Assembly: GCF_024707525.1 (NCBI RefSeq)
Contig: NZ_CP062232.1
Coordinates: forward strand, 174,316-238,315
DNA: 64,000 bases
Source: Rhizobium sp. TH2
GTDB lineage: Bacteria > Pseudomonadota > Alphaproteobacteria > Rhizobiales > Rhizobiaceae
Direction: 5' to 3'
Below the pieces are notes generated by a model, which worked only from the letters and a program-made list of their open reading frames with translations, searched no databases and was not told where the DNA came from. Position numbers and translations under genes: made by a program. This document shows, piece by piece, positions 55,275-63,645 of the stretch (its first letter is position 1; each line of letters starts with the position of its first letter).

Positions 55275-55569
55275 AGAAGCCTGTGGCATTTGCTACATAA
55301 TTCCGCATTTGTTCGCCTTCGGGGTCTTTCCCGTTCTGCTGAGGTCTTGCTGAGCCGCCATTGATGGGCGGGAAAATGCGATTCATAAGACGAAAGATCT
55401 GATTCCAGTGCAAACGCCGTTATAAGGAGTAATGGGGGGAGATAGCGGGTAATTGATAACGCCGTTTGCAACGGCTTTGGTTCGGAAGACGGTGAAAGGT
55501 CCAGACATCGAGCAACGAACCAGGGGTGGCGGACATCCATGGGCGGCGTCGATGAGATCGAGCATCGAC

Positions 55570-55914
55570 CTAGAAGTTGAGGTCCTCGGGTGGCTGATTG
55601 CGCTTCAGATGTCTCTTGATCCGAAACGGCGGCGTATCCGTACGGTACTCGACATAGAGCCGCTCGATCTCGTCGCCACAGGCCTGCGCATCGAAGCCTT
55701 GAGCCACCAAGAGATCGGTCAGCTCATCCCGCGCATCACTTAGCCATTCTCGCGCCTCCGGGTCCCTGCGCCAGGCGTTGCTGATCATCCACCAGAGGGT
55801 CATACGCGCGACGTCGTCGCGGCTTGGCTTGGCGGCCTCCCGGTCCTTGTCCCGCTGCTCCTTCTGACGTTCCGCTTGCTCGGCCAGTCGCTGCTCCTGA
55901 GATTTTCTGCCCAT
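55570..55914 (-). CDS. Small hypothetical protein
   Basis: A 114-residue charged protein beginning MGRKSQEQRLAEQAERQKEQ (a helical, possibly coiled-coil N-terminus) followed by a compact domain ARMTLWWMISNAWRRDPEAR, then EWLSDARDELTDLLVAQGFD. I do not recognise it. The ATG at 55914 has a GGAG ribosome site, and codon use looks like real coding sequence. It stands alone between the Fic gene and a repeat-containing spacer. Confidence 0.6.
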   Translation of the reverse strand: MGRKSQEQRLAEQAERQKEQRDKDREAAKPSRDDVARMTLWWMISNAWRRDPEAREWLSDARDELTDLLVAQGFDAQACGDEIERLYVEYRTDTPPFRIKRHLKRNQPPEDLNF

Positions 55915-56031
55915 CCCTACTCCTGTCATCGTTTGCAGTCATGTCACGACAGCTGACCAAACCGCGAAGCGCAAACGTCGTTATCTAATGAATCGCCATT
56001 CGTCTTGTAGGTAACTCGAATCCAATGTCAG

Positions 56032-56106
56032 GAATCGCGGTTTCCCAGTTCAAAATCGGATCATGGTAAATTGACTTGAGGTGCAAGCAAATCGACGTGA
56101 CCTGCC
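56032..56106 (+). repeat. 75-bp imperfect direct repeat, copy A
   Basis: It begins GAATCGCG, has the nearly identical core ATCATGGTAAATTGACTTG, then GCAAATC, and ends CTGCC. It pairs with copy B 333 bases downstream. Confidence 0.7.
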
Positions 56107-56364
56107 CGTACGCCGGGCAAACCTTGGGTCCTGCATGGCATTCACCCCAGCGAACGCGTTGACTTCGCAGCCGGCTGAAAGCCATTGGCATGGCACTCCG
56201 GCAGGGTTGCGTCCGCTCAGCGTGATCCATCATCGGCGGGTGATTTCAAGTTGGCTCTCGCGCCTCCCAAATCTAGCCCAACAGGCTCTGGGTGGCCGCC
56301 TTCCCCGCCGTGGCCAAGACCAAGAATCGCGAATTCGCAGCAGGTAACGCCGAAGCCGGGCTAT

Positions 56365-56439
56365 GAATCGCGTCTCTGAAACCATGAATCGTATCATGGT
56401 AAATTGACTTGCATTGTCGGCAAATCAGGGCGCCTTGCC
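56365..56439 (+). repeat. 75-bp imperfect direct repeat, copy B
   Basis: It has the same landmarks as copy A at the same spacing: GAATCGCG, ATCATGGTAAATTGACTTG, GCAAATC and TTGCC. It lies just downstream of the metalloprotease gene end. Confidence 0.7.
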
Positions 56440-56518
56440 AGCACATCCTCTCGATGTAAGCCGATTTGCCGCCACATCGAGACAAGGTGCAGGCACCCTG
56501 CCCTGACTTGCTCATAAA

Positions 56519-57271
56519 CTATCTGTCTGACGCGGAATTTTCGATCTCCCGCCGGACCTCGTCTCCGCCGATGATGGTGCGCTCGACGAGGAGGCCAGCC
56601 AACCGCGACAGCAAGGTCAGATGCCGACGAAGCTCGGCCTCGACCTCCTTTGCCGCGCGCGTCAACCGCGCATCGACCCGTCGTGCCAGCAATGGCTGAT
56701 AGAGCAGTGCCTCGCCGGGGTTTGCGGGCGGCCGATAGACGAGCGGCATGTCTTCTCCGAGTCCGCAAGCAGTTTCAAGCTCGACCGCGAGCCGAGTCGC
56801 GCGTCCGAGATCGCTTTCCTCCACGCCGCCGGAGCCGATCATCGTGCTGCCGATGACCAGTTGCTCGGCCGCGCGGCCCGCAAGCAGGCAGGAGATCATT
56901 CCCATGATCCCGACCTCGTCCTGGACCCGCTCGGTGTGCATCGTCACGCGCGTCCGACCCCCAGTTTCGCCACCGATCTGCACGCTCTCGACTTGTCCAA
57001 TGCCGAACAGTTCGTAGGCTAGCGCATGACCGATCTCGTGGATGGCAATCGGCAACATGAGCTGGGCAGGAGGTGCTGGTCGGACTCCACGCAAGGCCTC
57101 CGCCAGGTTGTCCCAAGTCATCGGCTCCCTTCCGCGGCGGCAACGCCCCCGGACCTCCCTGACGAGCCGCTCGATATCGGCCCCGGTCAGACCGTCGGCG
57201 AGCAGCGCCAGCGCTGAGAGATCGTCGTCGCGAGCTTGTCCGCGACCATTATGGTGTTGTCCGATGGTCAT
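56519..57271 (-). CDS. FtsH-like M41 metalloprotease module (C-terminal part of a split AAA+ protease)
   Basis: A 250-residue product. Residues 18-45 (LSALALLADGLTGADIERLV) are the lid end of an AAA+ module. The peptidase follows with the zinc site HEIGH (His78, Glu79, His82) and the third ligand Asp in GVEESDLGRATRLA, as in FtsH. No membrane segment is present. It overlaps the upstream ATPase frame by four bases (ATGA), but because the lid sits here and the ATPase core sits upstream, the two are probably one protein joined by a -1 shift at an AAAAAG run (57287-57291), either lost by deletion or bridged by frameshifting. Confidence 0.82.
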   Translation of the reverse strand: MTIGQHHNGRGQARDDDLSALALLADGLTGADIERLVREVRGRCRRGREPMTWDNLAEALRGVRPAPPAQLMLPIAIHEIGHALAYELFGIGQVESVQIGGETGGRTRVTMHTERVQDEVGIMGMISCLLAGRAAEQLVIGSTMIGSGGVEESDLGRATRLAVELETACGLGEDMPLVYRPPANPGEALLYQPLLARRVDARLTRAAKEVEAELRRHLTLLSRLAGLLVERTIIGGDEVRREIENSASDR

Positions 57272-58167
57272 GCCTGTGGCCCCTGCTTTTTGTGGTGGAC
57301 TGGCTTGGCTCCTGCCATGGCGGCGGGTGTGATCTTGGCCCAGGCCGCGTTCTCCTCCGTCGCGCCCGCTGACGTTGCAGGACGGGTCGCGAGAACGGTC
57401 GTGACATCGCTGCCAAGATGGTGCCTCAAGATGCCGGTCAACGCCTCCCGGTCCGGCGGTGGAATGACGATGTGACGCTCGAGACGTCCTGAGCGCAGCA
57501 GCGCAGGATCGATCTTTTCCGGCGAGTTCGTCGCCGCGACAATGATCACGCCGTCCGTCTTCGAAGCGCCGTCGAGGAGCTCCAGCATGCGGTTGACGAT
57601 CGAGTTCCAATAGTCCCCAAAATCTCGCGATGAGCTCGATCGACGACCGATGTTGTCGGCTTCATCGATGAACAGAACGCAAGGGGCAGCTGCTTTTGCC
57701 GCCTCGAATGTGCCTGCCATCGAACTGAGCACATCGCCAAGATAGCTGGACTCCAGCCATCGGCCTACGGAGGTGGCAAGCAAGGGAAGTTGAAGGGTAT
57801 TGCAGAGCGCCCTCGCGAAGGTCGTTTTCCCAGTTCCGGGGGGACCGGACAACAGTAGCCTGGTGCTCATGTCCGACCACGCAACATCACCCTTCGACCA
57901 AAGCGGCAGATCGGTACGGAGGTCTAATGCCCAGTCTTTCGCCAGGCCATAGCCGGAAAGAGTCTCAACGCGAAGGACGGCAACATCAGATGCCGATGTA
58001 CCCTCCCCTTCTCTCGCCGCAACGGTTTCGATGCGCTCGAAGCTTGGACCCGCAGCCTTCTTGCCCCCGCCAGTCTTTGACTTGGATTTCGTCTCGCCGG
58101 CCTTGTCCTCTTCGTCCTGCTTCTCCTCGCGCTTTAGCTGGCCGAGTGTTTGCAACACGGCAAGCAT
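57268..58167 (-). CDS. AAA+ ATPase module of the split FtsH-like protease
   Basis: A 299-codon frame with Walker A LSGPPGTGKTT (about residues 106-116), pore-region SSYLGDV, Walker B VLFIDEADNIGRR (164-176), sensor AATNSPEKIDP and arginine fingers in LRSGRLERHI (225-233). The first 60 residues are a charged linker. The upstream in-frame sequence continues the preceding protein after a one-base shift near 58185 (TRP to GRTTPQMLAVLQTL), so this ATG may be internal to a single large gene. It acts as the unfoldase for the M41 module. Confidence 0.82.
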   Translation of the reverse strand: MLAVLQTLGQLKREEKQDEEDKAGETKSKSKTGGGKKAAGPSFERIETVAAREGEGTSASDVAVLRVETLSGYGLAKDWALDLRTDLPLWSKGDVAWSDMSTRLLLSGPPGTGKTTFARALCNTLQLPLLATSVGRWLESSYLGDVLSSMAGTFEAAKAAAPCVLFIDEADNIGRRSSSSRDFGDYWNSIVNRMLELLDGASKTDGVIIVAATNSPEKIDPALLRSGRLERHIVIPPPDREALTGILRHHLGSDVTTVLATRPATSAGATEENAAWAKITPAAMAGAKPVHHKKQGPQA

Positions 58168-59174
58168 CTGAGGCGTGGTCCTGCCGGGCGGGTCAGGTCA
58201 TCGAGACCAACTCTCGCAAGATTGATAGCGGACGACTTGATGACCTCCCAGGCATCCGAAGGCTGAACTCCGCAGCAGAGGTCCATAAGCTCGATCAGCA
58301 CGGCGTCGTCGATGCCCGAGCCACGGATGACGAGATCGGTGCCGGCCGCCATCGGATGTAGTTCGGCGTCGGTTTCATCGATGATCACCGTAGGGAGCCT
58401 TGGCGACATGGCTGCAAGCGTAAGCGACTTAGAAATGAAGGACGCAGACTTCTCCGCCATCTCCGTTCCCGAGAATGTCGCGACGGAAAATTTGTGACGC
58501 CGTGAACTGCGCAGCGTTCCCTCGGGCAAGAACGACGTGAACCCTTCGATAGTGTTGATTTTCATGGGCAGGATTTTTCCACGCTCAAGTTGACGATCGA
58601 AATGTCGCTCGAATCTTGCCAGGGGAATTTTGACGACCATGAACGGGTTCGGTTGGCGCAGGACTGCGAGCAGCAGCTCGAGCCGCGGGATGGATTCGCC
58701 GACCGCACGGGCCAGCAACAATGCCAACGCCGCGTCGGCGACTGCGGGACGCGGCGCGAATTCCCTGATGAGTCTAAGGATGTCGAGATCGTCAGCGATC
58801 ATGCCCTGCTCGGCGAGACGCTGACTGTCGCCGGGGGTTACGCTTGGCCCCTCCCCTGCCCTGTCGGACTCCGTATGAACCGAGCGCACTGTGTAGGGAT
58901 CGATCCTGTCGGAAGGCACGACCAGCGCCGTGTTGCAGCCATGAGCACGAAGATGCCGGGCAACGATTGCGCGGTCCCGGCTGGGAGCGCCTGTCATGAG
59001 TTCGCGCGCCTTCGCGGTGGCCCGCCAAACGACACCTGAGTTTTCTTCTCCGTCGATGATGAATCTGCTCTCGAGCAGTCCCGCTTCCTCGGCCATGTCG
59101 TAAACTTCGGCGATGGCCTGACGACGCAGCCGATTGAGCAGGTAGCGCGAAATGCGATCGGTGATCGTGCCCAT
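58134..59174 (-). CDS. N-terminal module of the split AAA+/M41 protein, unknown domain
   Basis: A 346-codon frame beginning MGTITDRISRYLLNRLRRQA. It has a mixed alpha/beta region (HLRAHGCNTALVVPSDRIDP), a helical middle (LDILRLIREFAPRPAVADAA) and RLPTVIIDETDAELHPM. I do not recognise the domain; no P loop is present. The last 20 codons look out of frame, and a -1 shift restores continuity with the ATPase. Read through both shifts, the full protein would be about 880 residues. It starts one base after the preceding gene's stop. Confidence 0.75.
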   Translation of the reverse strand: MGTITDRISRYLLNRLRRQAIAEVYDMAEEAGLLESRFIIDGEENSGVVWRATAKARELMTGAPSRDRAIVARHLRAHGCNTALVVPSDRIDPYTVRSVHTESDRAGEGPSVTPGDSQRLAEQGMIADDLDILRLIREFAPRPAVADAALALLLARAVGESIPRLELLLAVLRQPNPFMVVKIPLARFERHFDRQLERGKILPMKINTIEGFTSFLPEGTLRSSRRHKFSVATFSGTEMAEKSASFISKSLTLAAMSPRLPTVIIDETDAELHPMAAGTDLVIRGSGIDDAVLIELMDLCCGVQPSDAWEVIKSSAINLARVGLDDLTRPAGPRLRCLPCCKHSAS

Positions 59175-59175
59175 C

Positions 59176-59622
59176 TTATTCCCCTCCCCCGGCATCGCCG
59201 ACGGCATCGGCTTCGCTCGTGAGGCCGGCGTGCAGCTCGACGTCACGCGCGGTCGACTCGGGCAAGGCGTGGCCGTCCAGCCAGCGGTCAAACATTTCGG
59301 CGGCGGGATCGCCTGCGGCAACGTGACGGTCGAGCAGACCCAGGACGAGCTTTGGAACAGCTTTGCGGCTTTTGCCGCGCCGATTGATCCACCTGAGCGC
59401 CGTCCCGATGACCCAGGCGGTGTCCGGCAGTGCCGAGAGCGGCGCCGGTGGGCGCGTGGCACAGATCGCGATCGCAAGTGCGACGCTGTCGTCCGTCGAT
59501 GGCGTCAGCAGTCGTCCCGTTGTGCTCGGTGCAGGATTGGGGATTGCGCTCGCCGGATCGGTCGGAGCTGATCGGGGATCGCTCCGGAGGCGATCAAGGG
59601 GAAAGGAAATGATGTCAGCCAT
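59176..59622 (-). CDS. Hypothetical protein of the AAA+/M41 locus
   Basis: A 148-residue protein, start MADIISFPLDRLRSDPRSAP, with a Pro/Ser-rich first 45 residues and a helical second part (AWVIGTALRWINRRGKSRKA, VPKLVLGLLDRHVAAGDPAA). I do not recognise it. The ATG at 59622 has a GAGAGG ribosome site. Its stop is one base before the start of the protease N-terminal module (TAAGATG), so the two are translationally coupled and likely function together. Confidence 0.7.
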   Translation of the reverse strand: MADIISFPLDRLRSDPRSAPTDPASAIPNPAPSTTGRLLTPSTDDSVALAIAICATRPPAPLSALPDTAWVIGTALRWINRRGKSRKAVPKLVLGLLDRHVAAGDPAAEMFDRWLDGHALPESTARDVELHAGLTSEADAVGDAGGGE

Positions 59623-59711
59623 TGGAACCTCTCTCGGCCAGCGCAAATCGCCGGCACAGTTCAGTTGTCGGATTGATGGGATCAGGGTGGTACGCGTCGA
59701 CGCGGTCCTCG

Positions 59712-60629
59712 TCAGTGGACGGGCGGCCTCGGCGCGATGCCGATCGCAGGTGTGCATGATTGGGCTTGCGGGTCTGTAATAGTCCCACCGCAGCCCTCTT
59801 CGCCGTCGTTGCCGGAACGCTGGCGACGGTCCCGTGGGTCGAGGTAATCGGAGCGCTCGCTAGCACTGCGCGACGCGATGCGCGTCGCCACGACCCGATC
59901 GAGCGCCTGTTCGAGGTTTGCTTCCACCCGCGTCGCGAAGGCAGACCGCAACCGATCAATCATTGCCGCGGCACCCGTGACGCCGACCAGATGATCGAGC
60001 GCGTCGAAGGCCCAGACGCCATGGTCGTAGTCGGTCCGCCGACCTGATGCTTCGAGAATAACGACACGCACCTCCCTGACCGAGAGCCGCTTGTGTTCTC
60101 GCCAAAGGATGTCCGCCGTGACCAAGGCTGCCGCCAGCATTCGCTGACGCAGCTCGACGATGCGGGCAGCCTCGAACGAGGCGAGGCTCCGCTTGACGTC
60201 GACGAGGTAGGCGATCTGCTTCTCGAGGTCGACGAGAATGATATCGACGGTATAGGTCCTGCGCGTCCGCTCGTTGGCCTCCATAGCGATATGGCTATAG
60301 AGGGCTGGGTCATTTTGCTCGATAAGTTCAAGCGCGGCGTCGCGGATCGGCAACCTAATCTGGGTCAGAATTTTCAGCGCCGGATTGCTCGCTGCAATGA
60401 CGGCGATCGCCTTCTCCAGCAATCGCCCCTCGGCGACCGCCTTGGCGTTTGCAAGGCTGGCAAGCCCGGCCGTGCCGGTGGACAGCATCTCGACGAATGT
60501 CTCGATCGACAGAGTTCGGGCGATCTCGTCGTTCAGCAGAACGCAAAGCGCTTGGTCGAGAGGGGTGCTGGTGAGCTTCGCTTCAGAAACGGCGCTTGGC
60601 CGATCGTCAGCTGAGAATGGTGGCTTCAT
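59712..60629 (-). CDS. Putative PD-(D/E)XK-like protein of the AAA+/M41 locus
   Basis: A 305-residue protein. The central part reads YTVDIILVDLEKQIAYLVDVKRS: Asp129, then Asp144-x-Lys146 on the next strand, with a Glu at about 120. This is the layout of PD-(D/E)XK nuclease cores. A following helix (EAARIVELRQRMLAAALVTA) fits the fold. The nuclease assignment is by motif only. The ATG at 60629 has a GGAG site. It is the first long gene after a LexA-box promoter at 60985-61038, with a leader of about 350 bases between. Confidence 0.7.
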   Translation of the reverse strand: MKPPFSADDRPSAVSEAKLTSTPLDQALCVLLNDEIARTLSIETFVEMLSTGTAGLASLANAKAVAEGRLLEKAIAVIAASNPALKILTQIRLPIRDAALELIEQNDPALYSHIAMEANERTRRTYTVDIILVDLEKQIAYLVDVKRSLASFEAARIVELRQRMLAAALVTADILWREHKRLSVREVRVVILEASGRRTDYDHGVWAFDALDHLVGVTGAAAMIDRLRSAFATRVEANLEQALDRVVATRIASRSASERSDYLDPRDRRQRSGNDGEEGCGGTITDPQAQSCTPAIGIAPRPPVH

Positions 60630-60984
60630 GGATTTTCTCCTGTCGGCAATGACGGACAGGCTGCGATCGGCGTCGGACGCGGATTGAGTTCCGCGCAGCG
60701 CGACGATCAACGTTCATGGCAAGAGTGCACTCGCACTCGCGCCAAAGGCAGCCAATCGATCGGTGGGATGCTTAGACGTCAGCGAGATCGCCAGGGCGAT
60801 CGGCGTTGGCGAATTCGACGGGAGATGTGGAGAAGAGAGCTTCCAGGGGGGAAGCGAAGCAGCTAGTGCTGTCCATAGCCTGTGGTCCTTTGCGAGAAGG
60901 ATTGCGGGTCAGGCCCTCGTCCGTGTTACCAGCACAGGCGGGGGCCGCGAATACGAGTAGGAAACATCCCTTGCTCGCATTCCT

Positions 60985-61014
60985 GGTATAGGGGGCTCGC
61001 GCCCGATCTGGCAA
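60985..61014 (-). promoter_or_regulatory. Promoter of the AAA+/M41 locus
   Basis: On the minus strand TTGCCA (complement of 61009-61014) is followed after 18 bases by TATACC (complement of 60985-60990). It is placed directly after the LexA box. Confidence 0.55.
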
Positions 61015-61023
61015 GCACAAAAA

Positions 61024-61038
61024 GAACGTTCCAGGAAC
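61024..61038 (-). promoter_or_regulatory. LexA (SOS) box, alphaproteobacterial type
   Basis: GAAC, seven bases, GAAC on the plus strand, equal to GTTC-N7-GTTC on the minus strand, the known LexA site of Alphaproteobacteria. It lies nine bases upstream of the -35 element of the promoter for the nuclease-like and protease genes. Confidence 0.75.
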
Positions 61039-61187
61039 GGCGCTGCGTTCATGGTTAACGCCCGACGCGGGAATAATGCTGCGTGACATGACGTGACAGT
61101 GCTTTTAAGCCGATCGCCACTCCATGCATGGGCAACAAAAAACGGCCCCGCGGAGCGGAGCTGTCATCTCAGAAATCGCCGATCGGA

Positions 61188-62336
61188 TCAGAGTTTCGCG
61201 GTCAGAAACGCGGGAACCTTCACGCGCGGCGGAGTGATCGCGGCGAGTGGCGGAGCCTCGACCTCGATGCGCATCGGCTCCTTTTCGAAGTCGCCTTCGA
61301 CGACAGGAACGTCGATTGGCTCATCAGCGTCGCGTGCTTGGAAGATTGCGGCGGCACGCTCCTCGGGATCGGGCTGTTCAGCTGATGCCGGTTCGACCGT
61401 ATCGATGTCGATTGCTGGCTCAGCTTCAACGGCCGGCCCCACATTCGGCTGGTCCCCTGCTGCCTCTGCAACGACGGTCGTATCGACAACGATCTCATCG
61501 GTCGGGGTAGAGTTCTTGCCGTGGACAACAAACTCCAGGGTTGGCACGACCGTGTGGGTCAGCCAAGCCTCAAGCTCTGCCTTGGACGGCCAGCGCGTTT
61601 CGGTGCTCATCTGGTCGAGGAGCGCCTGGGCCCTGCCCCAGCCGGTCCGTGCTGCGATCGCATTGTTCGGCCCTTCCAGAGGGGCAGCGATGGAGCGGAC
61701 CAGACGGTGGGATTCGCGGCTGTCTGAAACCAGCCGTGCCGTCAGGTCACCCTTGTTGAGCCGCTTGCCCTCACCCGCTGAACGCAACGCCTCGGCGACC
61801 ACGCCCAGCATCGCCTTGCCAAGCCTGACCAGCTCGGCGGCGTCCGCCGTGAGCTTGGCGGCGGCGGCGCGGCGCATCCCGGCAATCCCACCTTGGTCGA
61901 GCGCGGCGGGTTTCTGCTTGGGCTTGATGCCCAGCGCATCGTCGACCAGACGGCGGACCGTTGCGACCGCGAGGCGTTCACCGCGGCCATGGGCCTCGAG
62001 CACGACTTCGACGATTGCCCGCGGCCCACGTGCCAAAACATAGAGAGCAGTCGGACCGATATCCGCGTCTACCAGCGACTGCCGGTCGTCCATCAGATGT
62101 CGCGCAACCGACATGTAGTTCCATGCGGTCCGGACCGCGAGCCCGATGCGCTTGAGGAACTTGGCCCAGGCCTTTTCCGGAACACTTTCCTGGAGCGGGA
62201 TGAGGGCCGCCCCGATCGCAAAGATGTTGTCGCCATTCTTGCGGATCAACTTCCGCACTGCGTCCAACCGGGCGATCTGCTCATCAGTCGGTTCGAACGG
62301 TGTCGGCTTGATGCGCGGCTCTCGTACCAACTTCAC
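61188..62336 (-). CDS. DUF3102-like protein, main part
   Basis: A frame of 382 codons. After a basic start (KLVREPRIKPTPFEPTDEQI) comes GAALIPLQESVPEKAWAKFL and GLAVRTAWNYMSVARHLM, a helical pattern similar to DUF3102-type plasmid and phage proteins. A long helical middle and an acidic, Pro/Val-rich tail follow. The apparent GTG start at 62336 overlaps the upstream short frame (GTGA). More likely both are one protein, because upstream codons in this frame (GTSKKSKATAKAEPKV) continue the Lys-rich linker of the preceding frame after a -1 shift at AAAAAG. Confidence 0.65.
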   Translation of the reverse strand: MKLVREPRIKPTPFEPTDEQIARLDAVRKLIRKNGDNIFAIGAALIPLQESVPEKAWAKFLKRIGLAVRTAWNYMSVARHLMDDRQSLVDADIGPTALYVLARGPRAIVEVVLEAHGRGERLAVATVRRLVDDALGIKPKQKPAALDQGGIAGMRRAAAAKLTADAAELVRLGKAMLGVVAEALRSAGEGKRLNKGDLTARLVSDSRESHRLVRSIAAPLEGPNNAIAARTGWGRAQALLDQMSTETRWPSKAELEAWLTHTVVPTLEFVVHGKNSTPTDEIVVDTTVVAEAAGDQPNVGPAVEAEPAIDIDTVEPASAEQPDPEERAAAIFQARDADEPIDVPVVEGDFEKEPMRIEVEAPPLAAITPPRVKVPAFLTAKL

Positions 62337-62536
62337 CTTGGGCTCAGCCTTGGCCGTGGCTTTGCTTTTCTTGCTGGTGCCTTTTTCTTCGTCTTGGGTG
62401 TGGCCTTACCCTTCAACGGGCGCGTTCCCTTTGACTGCTTGACCTGCTCGGTCTCTACAGTCTCCTCAACCTGGGCGGCCGTGCGCCTGATGGCGGCGGC
62501 TTCGGTGGAAAGGATGGATTGGATGAGTTCAGTCAT
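62333..62536 (-). CDS. N-terminal part of the DUF3102-like protein
   Basis: A 67-codon frame beginning MTELIQSILSTEAAAIRRTA and ending in a Lys/Pro-rich tail. The start has a GGAG site. It is read as the true N-terminus of the next gene: a -1 shift at the A5 run (62382-62386) joins them into one protein of about 445 residues. An operator-like palindrome lies 31 bases upstream of the start. Confidence 0.6.
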   Translation of the reverse strand: MTELIQSILSTEAAAIRRTAAQVEETVETEQVKQSKGTRPLKGKATPKTKKKAPARKAKPRPRLSPR

Positions 62537-62566
62537 GGTATTCTCCTTGAGAGGTGATGTGAAAGT

Positions 62567-62590
62567 GTGATGCAGTATGAAGTGCATCAC
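62567..62590. promoter_or_regulatory. Perfect 8-bp inverted repeat before the DUF3102-like gene
   Basis: GTGATGCA, eight bases, TGCATCAC. The position just upstream of the gene start suggests an operator, possibly autoregulatory. The AT-rich spacer further upstream (62591-62945) shows no gene. Confidence 0.55.
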
Positions 62591-63194
62591 TGCAAGCATT
62601 ATCGCCAAAAATTAAGATGAGCACAAATCCAGTTGAAAATGCGCCGACGAAAATAGATGTAAAACGTCTAGCAAGCGCCAAATTATCCAATAAACATCCT
62701 TGTAAGTATTTGATTTCTACCTGTTGAAAACTTTTTAAAAATGTTATAAACTTGACATTATTGCATTTTCGCGCTTTGTTGCTATGGCGAGCGGTGCTGC
62801 AGCACCAGATGCGATCACGGACGGCCAAGTGCGGCATCCGCTTGACGGCCCTTCAAAGACTGCACGACGTGGCCCACCTAAGCTTCCATCCTCAATGACT
62901 AAAGCGCCCTCTCCTGCCCTCCCGCCCGCACCACGGTTCAAGAGATCACTGGGCGGAGCTTGCGCGCGAGCTATTCGCTCGGCCGCCGCCTGCACTCCGC
63001 CTCGCGGGAATGCTTGAGGTGATGCAGCACCAGCGCCAATCAGACTTTGCGTCTCGTGTCCTCTTGTCGCCCATGTTTGCCCAGTTGGGCCTTGACGGCT
63101 CTCTGGGGCTTATCGAGCTGGTTGATGCGCTTCTGAATGCTTTGTCTCCGATGGCCAAGGGACGAGGACCGATATCGGGGCAATATTCGCGACT

Positions 63195-63290
63195 TGGCCG
63201 GCTCGTGCTACGGACGGAGAGCTCGGTTCCCGTGAGGTCATGGCCGTCGAAATGGAGAAGATCGAACGCGAAGAGCACTGACTCCGTTGA
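63195..63290 (-). pseudogene. Short fragment of an ATP-dependent DNA ligase (LigD type)
   Basis: The minus strand encodes VLFAFDLLHFDGHDLTG followed by TELSVR, matching the FAFDLLHLDG motif of LigD-type ligases. Only about 30 codons are recognisable. It abuts the imuA fragment on the other strand. Confidence 0.5.
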
Positions 63291-63294
63291 TGAG

Positions 63295-63645
63295 CGCTTG
63301 CCGCCCGGTCGTGTGATCTATGTCGAGGCCGGCGATGAAAGGGCGTTGCCCGCCTGTATGGAGGAGGGGCTGCGGTCTGGCGCTGTCGTCGGCGAAGTCG
63401 CGCGGTTGCCAATGGCGATATCACGACGGCTTCAACTGGCTGCGGAGAGTTCCGGCACCACAGGCATTGTGATCCGGCGCTGGCGCCGTGGGCCCGAAGC
63501 GTCCGACTTCGGCCAGCCGACGGCTTCGGTCACGCGATGGCTGCTCGAACTTATTCGCTGTCGTGCCGGCGAAAGTGCAGATTTTGAAGTGGAAGCTCCC
63601 GATGCCAAGGGTCGTATCGCTCTACCTGCCGACATGGCCTACTGA
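63295..63645 (+). pseudogene. imuA: imuA fragment, N-terminus missing
   Basis: The plus strand reads GRVIYVEAGDERALPACMEE, GAVVGEVARLPMAISRRLQL, AESSGTTGIVIRRWRRG and ends FEVEAPDAKGRIALPADMAY. This is the C-terminal two thirds of ImuA, an accessory factor of the SOS mutagenesis cassette imuA-imuB-dnaE2. A stretch of about 15 codons seems missing after SVTRW. The N-terminal part is replaced by ligase-derived sequence. Confidence 0.8.

Larger units (their letters stand above)
55915..56518. other. Spacer containing a 75-bp direct repeat pair
   Basis: No gene is supported in these 604 bases. They hold the two repeats at 56032-56106 and 56365-56439. Confidence 0.55.
60630..61187. other. Regulatory spacer with SOS promoter and long leader
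   Basis: It contains the LexA box and promoter described separately. The leader before the nuclease-like gene holds only a doubtful 34-codon leftward frame (60772-60876, start MDSTSCFASPLEALFS). No other gene is supported. Confidence 0.55.
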
